Source of the DNA: Limimaricola pyoseonensis
GTDB taxonomy: Bacteria; Pseudomonadota; Alphaproteobacteria; Rhodobacterales; Rhodobacteraceae
Direction of reading: 5' to 3'
Assembly: GCF_900102015.1 (NCBI RefSeq)
Contig: NZ_FNAT01000009.1
Coordinates: 62,001 to 126,000 of the forward strand
Length of the DNA: 64,000 nucleotides
The notes under the pieces are model-generated. The model made no database searches. It was not told the DNA's origin and worked only from the letters and a program-made list of their open reading frames with translations. This document shows, piece after piece, positions 53,826-64,000 of the stretch. The position numbers were made by a program, and so were the translations under genes. Within the stretch, counting starts at the first letter, position 1. Every line of letters starts with the position of its first letter.

Positions 53826-55037
53826 TCAAACTCCGAAATCGTCGCTGAAGACCTGCCCGGGCGGCACGCCCGCCTCCTCGAGCAGCATCCGCACGGCCGC
53901 CGTCATCAGGGGCGGGCCGCACAGGTAGTAGTCGCAGCGCTCCGGCGCCGGATGATCCATGAGGAAGCGGTCCCGCAGCGCCTCGTGGACGAAGCCGGCC
54001 GGGCCGGCCCATCCCGCTTCGGGCTCGGACAGGACCGGCGTGTAGCAAAAGTTCGGATGGCCCTGCTCCAGCGCTTCGAACTCGTCGGCATGCAGCAGGT
54101 CGCCCGGCCCCCGCGCGCCGTAGAAGAAGCTCATCTGCCGTCTGTCGCCGGCGCGCGTCAGCCGGTCGTGGATGATCGCCCTGAGCGGTGCCAGTCCGAC
54201 GCCGCCGCCGACGAAGACCATCTCGCGCCCGCTTTCGCGCGCGCGGAACCCGCCATGCGGCCCCGACAGCGCCACGCGATCTCCGACGCGGCGCGAGATC
54301 AGCCAGGACGAGACCACGCCCGGCGGCACGCCCGGCAGGCCGGGCGGCGGCAGCGCGAGGCGGATCATCAGGACGATCCGGCCCGCGGCGGCGTCTTCGG
54401 GGCGGCCCGCCACCGAGTAGGCGCGCGTCACCGGCACATCCGTCGACACCCTCAGCCCGCGCAACCCGCGCCAAGCCTCGGTGTGGCGGTCAGGCACCGC
54501 GATCTCGGCAAAGTCGAGTGCGAATGGCGGCGCCGTCACCTGCACGAAGGCGCCCGCTTCGCAGTCGAGCGCCTCGCCCTCGGGCAGCGCCAATTCGATC
54601 TCGCGGATCAGCGGGCTCGGCATCCGCGTCGCGGCCACCACCGCGTCGAGCCGCGCCACGGGGGCGAGCCCTTCGGGCAGCGCCACCGTCAGGTCGCCGC
54701 GCAGCACCACCTGGCAGGCGAGATGCGCCCCCTCGCGCAGCTCGGCCCGGCTCAGCCGCGCGGTCTCGGTCGGCAGCGGATCGGCTCCGCCCTCGGTCAC
54801 CCTGAGCCGGCACAGCCCGCAGGTGCCGGTACCGCCACAGGCGGCCGGCAGGTCGATGCCCTCCTGCTCCAGCGCGGCAAGCAGCGTCTCGCCGGTGCTG
54901 GCCTCGAAGCCCGGGCCACCCTCGACCGAGACACGGACCGCCCGCTGCGGCACCAGCAGCCGCCGGGCGAGCAGCACGGCGGTCGAGAGCGCGAGCAGCA
55001 GCGCCGTCAGCAGCAGCGCTCCGGCCAGGGCGCTCAT
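53826..55037 (-). CDS. nqrF: Na+-NQR subunit F (NADH-binding, 2Fe-2S/FAD)
   Basis: 403 aa. N-terminal membrane helix, ferredoxin domain with Cys67, Cys73, Cys76 and Cys108, FAD-binding domain (RAYSVAGRP) and NAD-binding domain ([29 protein letters not shown]). It accepts electrons from NADH. ATG 55037 overlaps the nqrE stop by 4 nt. Length and domain order match NqrF. Confidence 0.93.
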   Translation of the reverse strand: MSALAGALLLTALLLALSTAVLLARRLLVPQRAVRVSVEGGPGFEASTGETLLAALEQEGIDLPAACGGTGTCGLCRLRVTEGGADPLPTETARLSRAELREGAHLACQVVLRGDLTVALPEGLAPVARLDAVVAATRMPSPLIREIELALPEGEALDCEAGAFVQVTAPPFALDFAEIAVPDRHTEAWRGLRGLRVSTDVPVTRAYSVAGRPEDAAAGRIVLMIRLALPPPGLPGVPPGVVSSWLISRRVGDRVALSGPHGGFRARESGREMVFVGGGVGLAPLRAIIHDRLTRAGDRRQMSFFYGARGPGDLLHADEFEALEQGHPNFCYTPVLSEPEAGWAGPAGFVHEALRDRFLMDHPAPERCDYYLCGPPLMTAAVRMLLEEAGVPPGQVFSDDFGV

Positions 55038-55633
55038 CGCGCCAGCCCGCCGAAGGCGGTGAAGCCGAGCGACATCAGCCCGGTGACGATGAACGCGGCG
55101 CCGAGCCCCTGCAGCCCCTCGGGCATGTCGGCATAGCGCAGCCGCTCGCGGATCGCGGCGAGCGCGGCGATGGCCAGCGCCCAGCCGATGCCGCTGCCGA
55201 TCCCCCAGATGGCGGCCTCGGCGATGTCGTAGCGCCGCTCGACCATGAACAGGCTGCCGCCGAGGATCGCGCAGTTCACCGTGATCAGCGGCAGGAAGAT
55301 CCCGAGGCCGCGATGCAGCACCGGGACGAAGCGGTCGAGCGCCATCTCCAAGACCTGCACCACCGCCGCGATCACGCCGATGAAGACGATGATCCGCAGA
55401 TGGGTGAGATCGACCTCCGGCAGACCGGCCCAGCCCCATGCGCCCTTCGCGAGAAGCGCGTGGTAGATCAGCGCGTTCAGCGGCACGGTGACGCCCTGCA
55501 CCGCGATCAGCGCCAGGCCGAGGCCGACCGCGGTGGAGAGCTTCTGCGACACCGCGAGGAAGGTGCAGATGCCGAGGAAGAAGCTCAGCGCGAGATTGTC
55601 CGCGAAGATCGCGTCGAAGAGGATGCCGCTCAT
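55034..55633 (-). CDS. nqrE: Na+-NQR subunit E
   Basis: 199-aa membrane subunit with six helices. [21 protein letters not shown] and [16 protein letters not shown] hold the conserved Cys residues that bind the Fe centre with NqrD. Standard length. Starts and stops overlap neighbours by 4 nt on both sides. Confidence 0.93.
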   Translation of the reverse strand: MSGILFDAIFADNLALSFFLGICTFLAVSQKLSTAVGLGLALIAVQGVTVPLNALIYHALLAKGAWGWAGLPEVDLTHLRIIVFIGVIAAVVQVLEMALDRFVPVLHRGLGIFLPLITVNCAILGGSLFMVERRYDIAEAAIWGIGSGIGWALAIAALAAIRERLRYADMPEGLQGLGAAFIVTGLMSLGFTAFGGLAR

Positions 55634-56277
55634 GGCTCCGCCTCCGGCGCGAGGCGATGCTCGGGCCGCTCGACCTGCTCGGGCCGGGCGCTCCGGATCG
55701 CCCAGACCAGCAGGCCGAGCACGAAGAAGGCCGCCGGGGCGAGCTGCATCAGCCGCAGCGGCGCGAACCAGCCGCCCTCCTCCGCGAGCGGCAGGACGGT
55801 CCGGCCGAACAGCGCCCCGGTGCCGAGCAGTTCCCGTATCGCCGCCACGACCATCAGCACGAGGCCGTAGCCCAGCGCGTTGCCCAGCCCGTCGAGAACG
55901 GCCGCGCCCGCCGGGTGATGCATCGCGAAGGCCTCGGCCCGGCCCAGCACGAGGCAGTTGGTGACGATCAGCCCGACGAAGATCGACAACCGCTCGCTCA
56001 GCGCGAAGGCGTAGGCGCGCAGCAGCTCGTCCACGAGGATCACCAGCGTGGCGATGATCGTGATCTGCAGGATCAGCCGGATCGCGCGCGGGATGTGCCG
56101 GCGGATCGCCGAGATGAGCGCCGCGGCCGTGCAAAGCACGAAGACCAGCGCCGCGCTCATGGTCAGCGCCGTGGTCATCGAGGTGGTGACGGCAAGGGCC
56201 GAGCAGATGCCGAGAATCTGCCGCGTCACCGGGTTGTCGCGGATCAGCGGGGACACCAGGCGGTCGCGCGCGCTCAT
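55630..56277 (-). CDS. nqrD: Na+-NQR subunit D
   Basis: 215-aa membrane subunit with six helices: [19 protein letters not shown] and [21 protein letters not shown] carry the two conserved Cys. Paired with NqrE. Coupled to nqrC and nqrE by 4-nt overlaps. Confidence 0.93.
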   Translation of the reverse strand: MSARDRLVSPLIRDNPVTRQILGICSALAVTTSMTTALTMSAALVFVLCTAAALISAIRRHIPRAIRLILQITIIATLVILVDELLRAYAFALSERLSIFVGLIVTNCLVLGRAEAFAMHHPAGAAVLDGLGNALGYGLVLMVVAAIRELLGTGALFGRTVLPLAEEGGWFAPLRLMQLAPAAFFVLGLLVWAIRSARPEQVERPEHRLAPEAEP

Positions 56278-57035
56278 GCCGCCCCCTCCCGCAGCCGGTC
56301 GAGAAACGGGCCGTAGCCCCATGGCCCCATCCAGAACCGCACCATGTTCGCGACGCCGTTGCCGGTCCGGGTCGCGCCCGAGATGCCGTCGACCTCGTGC
56401 GGCCCCGTGGCATCGCCTCGGGTGACGGCGATGCGGATCGCCCCGGTCTCGTCGGCGATCTCGCGGCCCGGCCAGAGCGCGAGCCAGTCGGGTTCGGTGA
56501 TGCGGGTGCCGAGGCCGGGCGTCTCGCCCTGCGCGGTGATCGCGAGCGCGGCGACGGTGTTGAGGTCGGGTTCGAGCGCCAGCAGCGCCTCGATCCGCGA
56601 CTGGTAGCCCTGACCGCTCACCGGCAGCACCACCAGTGCCAGCCGCCCGTCGCGCTCGAGCAGGTGAACCGGGACCACGGCGGGGCGTTCGCCCAGCCCG
56701 GCGATGTCCTCCGCCTCGGGCACCGGTTCCATCGCGCCGTCCCCGACCGCGACGAAGCGGCCGTCCGACAGCGCGACGAGACGGGTCTCCAGCGCGTCCA
56801 CCCCGGCCTCGCGCATCAGGTCGCGCAGGCCCGGCAGCGTGTCGAGCATCTCCTCCATCCGGGCCGCGCGGGCGGCCTCGAGATGCGCCTCCTGCAACGG
56901 CCGCAGCAGGATCGCGGTCGTCGACAGGACCAGCGCCGCGCAGAGCGCCACGATCCCGGCCATGCCGATCGCCTTGACCGGGTCCTCGTTCGGCCGGTCG
57001 AGAAAGCGTCCCCAGATCCCTCGGGTCTCAGCCAT
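56274..57035 (-). CDS. nqrC: Na+-NQR subunit C (covalent FMN)
   Basis: 253 aa with one N-terminal membrane helix (about 24-46) and a periplasmic FMN domain. The ApbE recognition motif DGISGATRT near residue 222 gives the Thr that carries FMN. Usual length. Overlaps nqrB and nqrD. Confidence 0.92.
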   Translation of the reverse strand: MAETRGIWGRFLDRPNEDPVKAIGMAGIVALCAALVLSTTAILLRPLQEAHLEAARAARMEEMLDTLPGLRDLMREAGVDALETRLVALSDGRFVAVGDGAMEPVPEAEDIAGLGERPAVVPVHLLERDGRLALVVLPVSGQGYQSRIEALLALEPDLNTVAALAITAQGETPGLGTRITEPDWLALWPGREIADETGAIRIAVTRGDATGPHEVDGISGATRTGNGVANMVRFWMGPWGYGPFLDRLREGAA

Positions 57036-57816
57036 GCCGCCCTCCCCGCCTCAGATCGTCGACGGCGAGCACGGCCGCATCGGCCAAGGGCGCCGCGACA
57101 TTGCCGAACAGGACGGCGAAGACCAGCGCCGGTGCGACGGCGCCCTGGGCCGGGGCGAGCAGCAGGGCGAGCGCCCCGACCGCCGCGCCGAAGAGCCAGC
57201 GGGCGAGCGCGGTCACGGGCCCGCCGAACGGATCGGCCGCCAGGAAGACCGCGCCGAAGGCCAGCACTGCGGCGGCAGGCCAGCCCGGCCAGCCCGCCAC
57301 CGCGCCCGCGACGGCCACGCCGACCCCCATGCCGAGCACGACCGGCATCGCCGCCAGCCCGCACCAGAGAAGCAGCGCCGCGCCGGGCAGCGCGGCCCAG
57401 AGCGCGGGGGGCGGCGGCGCCACCGGCGCGAGATGCGGGAACGACAGCGACAGGATGCCCAGCGCCAGCGCGCCGGTGCTGACGAAGCCGAACCCCACCC
57501 CGCCGAAGACCAGTTCGCCCAGCACAACGGCCAGCGCCATCGCGACGGTGATCTCGCCCAGCCCGGCCTCGGCTGGCGCGAGCAGCGCCAGGATCAGGGC
57601 CGCGACGAGGCCGCTGCCGCGCACCGGCCTGCGGCGCAGCTCGGCGAAAACCAGGTCGCAGCCCAGCGCGACCGTCACCGCCACGAGCAGCGCCGCAGCC
57701 GCGCCCGGCTCGACGGCAAGCCGCACCGCGACCGGCGGCAGCAGCGCGGCAAGCCGCAGCCGCAGTTCGAACCGCGCCGCGTGCCGCCGCAGCGCCAGGG
57801 GCGCGGCGTATGTCAT
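57028..57816 (-). CDS. nqrB: Compact Na+-NQR subunit B lacking the FMN-attachment motif
   Basis: 262-aa membrane protein in the nqrB position. The family is usually about 400 aa. Similarity to NqrB/RnfD is seen in SGLVAALILALLAPAEAGLGEITVAMALAVVLGELVFGG and the helix that follows, but no SGAT/DGxSGAT motif for covalent FMN is present anywhere in the ORF, and the N-terminal extension is short. The subunit may carry only non-covalent cofactor or quinone. Overlaps nqrA and nqrC. Confidence 0.8.
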   Translation of the reverse strand: MTYAAPLALRRHAARFELRLRLAALLPPVAVRLAVEPGAAAALLVAVTVALGCDLVFAELRRRPVRGSGLVAALILALLAPAEAGLGEITVAMALAVVLGELVFGGVGFGFVSTGALALGILSLSFPHLAPVAPPPPALWAALPGAALLLWCGLAAMPVVLGMGVGVAVAGAVAGWPGWPAAAVLAFGAVFLAADPFGGPVTALARWLFGAAVGALALLLAPAQGAVAPALVFAVLFGNVAAPLADAAVLAVDDLRRGGRHG

Positions 57817-58904
57817 CCCTCCGCCTCCAGCCGGTCGAGCACGCGCCGCAGCAGGCGCCCGTAATCCGACCCGCTGGCGCAGATCGCGCTGGCCTCGACC
57901 ATGTCCTCCTCCAGCAGGTCGAGGCATCCGAGCCGCCGCGCCGCCTCCGCATCTCCGACGGACAGCGCGCGCAGCAGCGGAACCGCCCGCAGCTGCCGTG
58001 GCAAGGCCGCATCCAGCGCCGGAACGGGAACGATGGGCCGCGGCACCTGCCTGCCCGGTGGCGACACGCGCCCCGGATCGGCGCCGTGAGGGGACTCGAA
58101 CCACGGCACCCGCCCTGCTTCGCGCCCGCACCATTCCCCCGGCAGCACGCGGCGCGGCGCACGATCCCCCGGCCATGCCCGGAACCGCGAGAAGTCCAGC
58201 CGCCCCGGCGAGACGAGCTGGCCGATCGTCAGGACAGACTGCACCGGCACGGTCCAGACCGCGCCCTGCCGCGCGACGCTGTGCCGGCGCGCCACGCGGT
58301 GTCCCATGGTGGCGCCGGCGCCGGTCTCGGCCCGCGCCGTCCCGATGGGCAGATTGCCCGCGCCGGCATCGCGGCAGAAAAACACCGGCCCCGACGAGAG
58401 CTGGCCGAGCGCGGCAAGGCCGGGCTCGAGCAGGTCCGGACGGGCCCGCATCGCCGCGGCGCCGGCGGCCTCGGGCCCGCCAAGGGCATCCACGAAGATG
58501 GCGTCCGGCACATCCTCGACGCCGGGCACGCGACCGAAGGGACGGCGGCGGAAGACCGGCCACAGCCCGTTGGCCAGCAACGCCTCGCGCGGGTCCTCGG
58601 CCGGTCGGAGCCGAACCTCGGTCGGCGCGTCGCGATCCACCTCGATCACCACGCGCTCCAACCGCCGTCCGAGGCCGCGCCTCAGATCGGTGATCCGGCC
58701 GGTCGCCGGCGCGACCAGGCGCAATCGGGGCTGCAACCTGTCATGCGCGATCTCGTCGCCGATCGCGATGCGATCGCCCGCCTGCAGATCGCAGCGCAGC
58801 CGCAATCCGGGCAGGGCCGAGGCGTCGAGGACCAGATCCGGCGCCGCGGAGCGGTCGAACTGCGTCGTGGCAGCGTCGCGTGGATTCGGGTGCTCGTGAA
58901 ACAT
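57813..58904 (-). CDS. nqrA: Compact Na+-NQR subunit A
   Basis: 363 aa against about 446 in well-known members. The N-terminal barrel (APATGRITDLRRGLGRRLERVVIEVD), LLANGLWPVFRRRPFGRVP, the middle FVDALGGPEAA and the C-terminal GSDYGRLLRRVLDRLEAEG agree with NqrA. ATG 58904 chosen because the core starts soon after; an ATG at 58958 would extend it by 18 aa. The first nqr gene, 60 nt from the FNR box. Confidence 0.85.
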   Translation of the reverse strand: MFHEHPNPRDAATTQFDRSAAPDLVLDASALPGLRLRCDLQAGDRIAIGDEIAHDRLQPRLRLVAPATGRITDLRRGLGRRLERVVIEVDRDAPTEVRLRPAEDPREALLANGLWPVFRRRPFGRVPGVEDVPDAIFVDALGGPEAAGAAAMRARPDLLEPGLAALGQLSSGPVFFCRDAGAGNLPIGTARAETGAGATMGHRVARRHSVARQGAVWTVPVQSVLTIGQLVSPGRLDFSRFRAWPGDRAPRRVLPGEWCGREAGRVPWFESPHGADPGRVSPPGRQVPRPIVPVPALDAALPRQLRAVPLLRALSVGDAEAARRLGCLDLLEEDMVEASAICASGSDYGRLLRRVLDRLEAEG

Positions 58905-58963
58905 CGGCCTTCCCGCCCGGAAACCGTTCCGACGAGTATCTCCCCCACCCCGCTGCACGCGCC

Positions 58964-58977
58964 TTGATTCAGGTCAA
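58964..58977. promoter_or_regulatory. FNR box in the nqr / penta-haem divergent promoter
   Basis: TTGATTCAGGTCAA, centred 66 nt from both the nqrA ATG (58904) and the penta-haem ATG (59038), so one box can serve both directions. Confidence 0.8.
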
Positions 58978-59037
58978 GGCCGCGCCTGACGGCTTCCCTA
59001 GATTCGAAACCGCGATCGCAGCGTGGAGGGTCAGGTC

Positions 59038-60114
59038 ATGTCACGGCTCACGATCACGGTCATCGTCATCGCCGCGGGTGGGCTCGGCTCGCCCCCGGCC
59101 GCTCAGGACGCCGCGCCGAGCCCCGAGCAGATCGTCTCGGACTGGCTCGGTTCCGCCCATGCAAAGACGGCGGCGGAAGCCTTCCGCCATTGGGATGCCG
59201 AAGGCGAGATCCCCGGCCATTGCGCCGTGTGCCACTCGACGCCCGGTTTCGTCGCCTATGCGAACGGCCCGCGCCAATCGCCGGGCCGGATCGATCACCC
59301 CGTGCCGACCGGCTCACTGGTCGAGTGCGAGAGCTGCCATGACCCGGCCGTCTCTAGGATCGAGGAGGTGCTGTTTCCCTCGGGCGATACCGCCAGCTTC
59401 GGAACATCGACCGCCTGCGCGATCTGCCACCAGGGTCGGGCCTGGGGCGGGGATGTCGATGCCGCGACCGCGAACATGCCGCCCGACGAGGTCGTGCCCG
59501 AGCTGTCGTTCATCAACGTGCACTATTCGGCGGCCGCCACCACGCAGATGGGGTCCGAGGTCGCCGGCGGATACGAATATCCCGACCGGGACTATGCCGG
59601 CCGCTTCAACCACGTGCCGGGGCTCGAAAGCTGCGTCGGATGCCACGGCCCGCACGACACGAGCCTCGAGATCGCCGATTGCACGGACTGCCATGCCGGC
59701 ATCCGGGCGTTCGACGACATTCGCACGACCGCCCAAGATCTCGACGGGGACGGGACTGCCGACACCGGCATCGGCCACGAACTCGCAGCCCTGCACGATC
59801 GTCTCGGCGCCGCGATCACGCGTTACGCGGCCGAGATCTCGGATCGCCCGATCCTCTACGATCCGGCGGCCTATCCCTATTTCTTCGCCGATCTCGACGG
59901 CGACGGCATCGGCGACGAGGATGAGCTGCAGCGAGGAAACGCCTACGCCGCATGGACGCCGCGCCTCTTGCGGGCGGCCTACAACTACCAGTTCGTCGCC
60001 AAGGACCACGGAGCCTATGCCCACAATCCGCACTACGCGGCGCAGCTGGTCATCGACAGCCTCGCCGATCTGTCGAGCGTGTTGGCTGAAGAGCTGGAAG
60101 TCGAGCGGCCATGA
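59038..60114 (+). CDS. Periplasmic penta-haem c-type cytochrome with Ca2+-loop-like repeats
   Basis: 358 aa with a signal peptide (about 1-24). Five CxxCH motifs at about 62, 97, 127, 199 and 215 (CAVCH, CESCH, CAICH, CVGCH, CTDCH). The C-terminal third has no haem but two Asp-rich DLDGDGxxD loops (near 240 and 290) that look like EF-hand/dockerin calcium sites. ATG 59038 has GGAGG 8-10 nt upstream. Divergent from nqr and sharing its FNR box. No close family name is recalled; a role as periplasmic electron store or terminal reductase is inferred. Confidence 0.85.
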   Translation: MSRLTITVIVIAAGGLGSPPAAQDAAPSPEQIVSDWLGSAHAKTAAEAFRHWDAEGEIPGHCAVCHSTPGFVAYANGPRQSPGRIDHPVPTGSLVECESCHDPAVSRIEEVLFPSGDTASFGTSTACAICHQGRAWGGDVDAATANMPPDEVVPELSFINVHYSAAATTQMGSEVAGGYEYPDRDYAGRFNHVPGLESCVGCHGPHDTSLEIADCTDCHAGIRAFDDIRTTAQDLDGDGTADTGIGHELAALHDRLGAAITRYAAEISDRPILYDPAAYPYFFADLDGDGIGDEDELQRGNAYAAWTPRLLRAAYNYQFVAKDHGAYAHNPHYAAQLVIDSLADLSSVLAEELEVERP

Positions 60115-60121
60115 TAGCCGC

Positions 60122-60175
60122 CAGCCTTACCTCGACAACTGCGTGCCCTGCCAAGGCGCCGATCTCGAGGGCCGG
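60122..60175 (+). pseudogene. Fossil of a class I cytochrome c
   Basis: In-frame remains reading YLDNCVPCQGADLEGRP, clearly a CxxCH haem box plus following loop (family YxxNCxxCHGxDLxG) with His mutated to Gln. It has no start or C-terminal part and sits between the penta-haem gene and csoR. Confidence 0.5.
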
Positions 60176-60198
60176 CCGCACCGGCGCCGGCGGCTGAC

Positions 60199-60477
60199 CT
60201 ACTGCCGCGCCCTCTCGAGCAGCGCGACCATCTCGCGGAACTTGGTGCGCTGCTCGTCCGGGTGACCCGAGAGGATCGCCGCCTCCATGCAATGATCGGC
60301 GTGGTCCTCGATCAGGAGCCGCTCGACCGCCTTCAGCGCCGAGCGCACCGCCGCGGTCTGGGCCAGCACGTCAACGCAGTAGCGGTCCGCCTCGACCATG
60401 CGCGAGATCCCCCGGATCTGGCCCTCGAGCCGCGCCAGCCGCTTCTGGATCGCCGCCTTGTTCCGCCTCTCCTGCAT
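60199..60477 (-). CDS. csoR: CsoR/FrmR-family copper-sensing repressor
   Basis: 92-aa four-helix (DUF156) repressor. IQKRLARLEGQIRGISRMVEADRYCVDVLAQTAAVRSAL has the first Cys (Cys35 type), and HADHCMEAAI gives the His-x2-Cys pair, the Cu(I)-binding set C-H-C. ATG 60477 has GGAGGT 7 nt upstream. Divergent from copA with two operators between them. Confidence 0.9.
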   Translation of the reverse strand: MQERRNKAAIQKRLARLEGQIRGISRMVEADRYCVDVLAQTAAVRSALKAVERLLIEDHADHCMEAAILSGHPDEQRTKFREMVALLERARQ

Positions 60478-60528
60478 CTCTCGCACCTCCGGCTCATGGA
60501 ACCATACGTCGCCCGGCCCGTTGCGGAC

Positions 60529-60545
60529 ATACCCCATATGGGTAT
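60529..60545. promoter_or_regulatory. CsoR operator 1
   Basis: ATACCCCATATGGGTAT, a near-perfect palindrome with the C-tract/G-tract half-sites of CsoR operators. Confidence 0.75.
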
Positions 60546-60556
60546 CTCGACGGCAT

Positions 60557-60573
60557 ATACCCATAGGGGGTAT
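60557..60573. promoter_or_regulatory. CsoR operator 2
   Basis: ATACCCATAGGGGGTAT, the second palindrome, 28 nt (centre to centre) from the first, before the copA start. Tandem sites in the csoR/copA divergent region. Confidence 0.75.
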
Positions 60574-60626
60574 GTTCGGGCATCGAGGCGCCGAGTCGGC
60601 GCCTCGGGAGCACAGGAGGACGCGCC

Positions 60627-62978
<2,352 letters not shown>

Positions 62979-62985
62979 ACCACCC

Positions 62986-63020
62986 GGGGCGCCGCCGGAC
63001 CACCGGTCCGGCGGCGCCCC
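62986..63020. terminator. Strong hairpin after copA
   Basis: Perfect 16-bp stem GGGGCGCCGCCGGACC / GGTCCGGCGGCGCCCC with a 3-nt loop, 7 nt after the copA stop; followed by TTC only. It may attenuate read-through into the DUF305 gene. Confidence 0.7.
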
Positions 63021-63069
63021 TTCGCATGCAAGCGGGCCCTCCCCGGTCCGGCAGTGAAAGGAGAAACCG

Positions 63070-63966
63070 ATGTCCTACTGGCGCTTCGCCGCGATGATCG
63101 CCACCTCGACGGTGGTGATGTTCGGGCTGATGTATCTCAACACCTACGCCTTCGAGCACGTCTTCTTCAGCGAGACCCGGACCTACATGGCGCTCCTGAT
63201 GGGCGCGGTGATGGCGGTGATCATGCTCAGCTTCATGCTGTCGATGTATACGAGCACTGCGATCAACATCGCGATCTACGCCGGCGCCGTCGCGGTCTTC
63301 GGCGTGACGCTGTGGCTGATCCGCAGCCAGGAGACGGTGGACGACACCAGCTACATGGCGGCGATGATCCCGCACCATTCCATCGCGATCATGACCTCGG
63401 AGCGCGCGCAGATCGAGGATCCGCGGGTGCGCAAGCTCGCCGACGAGATCATCGCCGCGCAGCGCAAGGAGATCGGCGAGATGCGCCACCTGATCGCCGA
63501 CATCGAGGAGAACGGCATCGCCAACGATCCGGCCTTGGGCGAATCCGAGGCCCCCGCCGAGGAAGGCACGGTCGAGGAGGCGCTCGGCGCCGCGCAGCTG
63601 GCCAGCCTCGACCCGGCAGGGCTGACATCCGAGGAGATCGAGACCGCGCTGGCAAGCGACGCGACCTGCGCCTTCCGCCGCACCAAAGAGGGCGAGCCGG
63701 TGCTCGCCATGGCCGGCGAGAGCGGTGCGATCAAGCTGTCGGGCGTGCTGATCCCGCTCGCCGCCGGCGCGCCTGTCGCGGTCGAGGCGCTGGACGACGG
63801 CATCCGGCTCGCCGCCGAGGACATCGAGATCTCCGTCAGGCCCGACCCCGGCGCCGACTGGACCGACACCGACGACAGCCTGCGCCGCGCCGAGGCCGAG
63901 ATGACCTTCCATCTCGAGCAGGGCTTGCGGGTGGGCTATCGAGGATTTCTGGACTGCGCCGCATGA
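63070..63966 (+). CDS. DUF305 membrane protein (CopM-like)
   Basis: 298 aa. Three predicted helices (about 5-25, 37-60, 66-85), then a DUF305 region with SYMAAMIPHHSIAIMTSERAQ and QRKEIGEMRHLI, whose Met/His pairs bind Cu in CopM. A further about 130 residues after it (ATCAFRRTKEGEPVLAMAGE onwards) form a separate beta-rich domain not recognised. ATG 63070 follows gagaaacc. Directly after copA, so a copper-handling role is likely. Confidence 0.8.
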   Translation: MSYWRFAAMIATSTVVMFGLMYLNTYAFEHVFFSETRTYMALLMGAVMAVIMLSFMLSMYTSTAINIAIYAGAVAVFGVTLWLIRSQETVDDTSYMAAMIPHHSIAIMTSERAQIEDPRVRKLADEIIAAQRKEIGEMRHLIADIEENGIANDPALGESEAPAEEGTVEEALGAAQLASLDPAGLTSEEIETALASDATCAFRRTKEGEPVLAMAGESGAIKLSGVLIPLAAGAPVAVEALDDGIRLAAEDIEISVRPDPGADWTDTDDSLRRAEAEMTFHLEQGLRVGYRGFLDCAA

Positions 63967-64000
63967 CTGACATTGCGTAAAGCGCAGAGATTGGCCGCTC

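Overview
The window is about 70% G+C, densely packed, and reads as a chromosomal segment of an alphaproteobacterium of the Rhodobacterales (Paracoccaceae/Roseobacter type). The best taxonomic evidence is an FnrL at 30714-31442 with the Rhodobacter-type N-terminal Cys arrangement. TRAP and BCCT transporters, a P1 peptidase and small DUF465 proteins fit the same group. No rRNA, tRNA, CRISPR array or intact insertion sequence was seen.

Layout. (1) 1-9.8 kb: nicotinate catabolism, with nicA (cut by the window edge), nicB (molybdopterin subunit fused to a tri-haem cytochrome), nicC, the MarR regulator nicR, a divergently organised TRAP transporter (dctPQM) and an XdhC-type maturation factor. A 14-bp near-palindrome recurs before nicC (twice), nicR and dctP, so the TRAP system very likely belongs to the nicotinate regulon. 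(2) 10-12 kb: a LysR gene bracketed by two DUF465 genes and by inverted copies of its own promoter. (3) 12-22.7 kb: a minus-strand signalling and exopolysaccharide locus: receiver, histidine kinase, receiver with a degenerate GGDEF domain, membrane protein, GT2 synthase with an N-terminal MshEN/GspE-N domain, BcsB-like subunit, Hpt protein and GAF-PAS kinase. (4) 22.9-24.4 kb: a P1 (DmpA-type) peptidase followed by the wreck of an amino-acid ABC ATPase. (5) 24.4-31.5 kb: a low-oxygen block: PfkB kinase, two universal stress proteins, a small cytochrome c, a P2-type cation ATPase and fnrL. (6) 31.7-33.7 kb: an SbtA-family permease divergent from a LysR gene. (7) 34-37.4 kb: fasciclin protein, MsrB, DUF7282 protein, ECF sigma and RskA-like anti-sigma. 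(8) 37.5-45.4 kb: a catabolic cluster of unknown substrate (DUF3726 protein, unknown 567-aa protein, BCCT, M19 dipeptidase, aldehyde dehydrogenase, LysR, RidA). (9) 45.7-50 kb: an Mla/MCE lipid transporter. (10) 50-51.5 kb: a second copy of the cytochrome c block followed by a VIT1/CCC1 transporter. (11) 51.7-60.2 kb: DUF2267, CBS, a compact Na+-NQR operon (nqrABCDEF-apbE-nqrM) and a divergent penta-haem cytochrome. (12) 60.2-64 kb: CsoR, CopA and a DUF305 protein for copper.

The unifying theme of the second half is oxygen. Five TTGAT-N4-(G/A)TCAA FNR boxes were found by eye, before the usp/cytochrome block, the mla operon, the second cytochrome, DUF2267, and in the nqr/penta-haem divergent promoter; fnrL lies in the same window. 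The most unusual systems are the FNR-linked compact NQR, whose NqrB lacks the usual FMN-attachment motif, together with its penta-haem cytochrome; the duplicated cytochrome block with collapsed usp genes and a chimeric ATPase N-terminus; and the ECF/fasciclin/MsrB unit. All functional calls come from reading the sequence and remembered family features; no database search was run.
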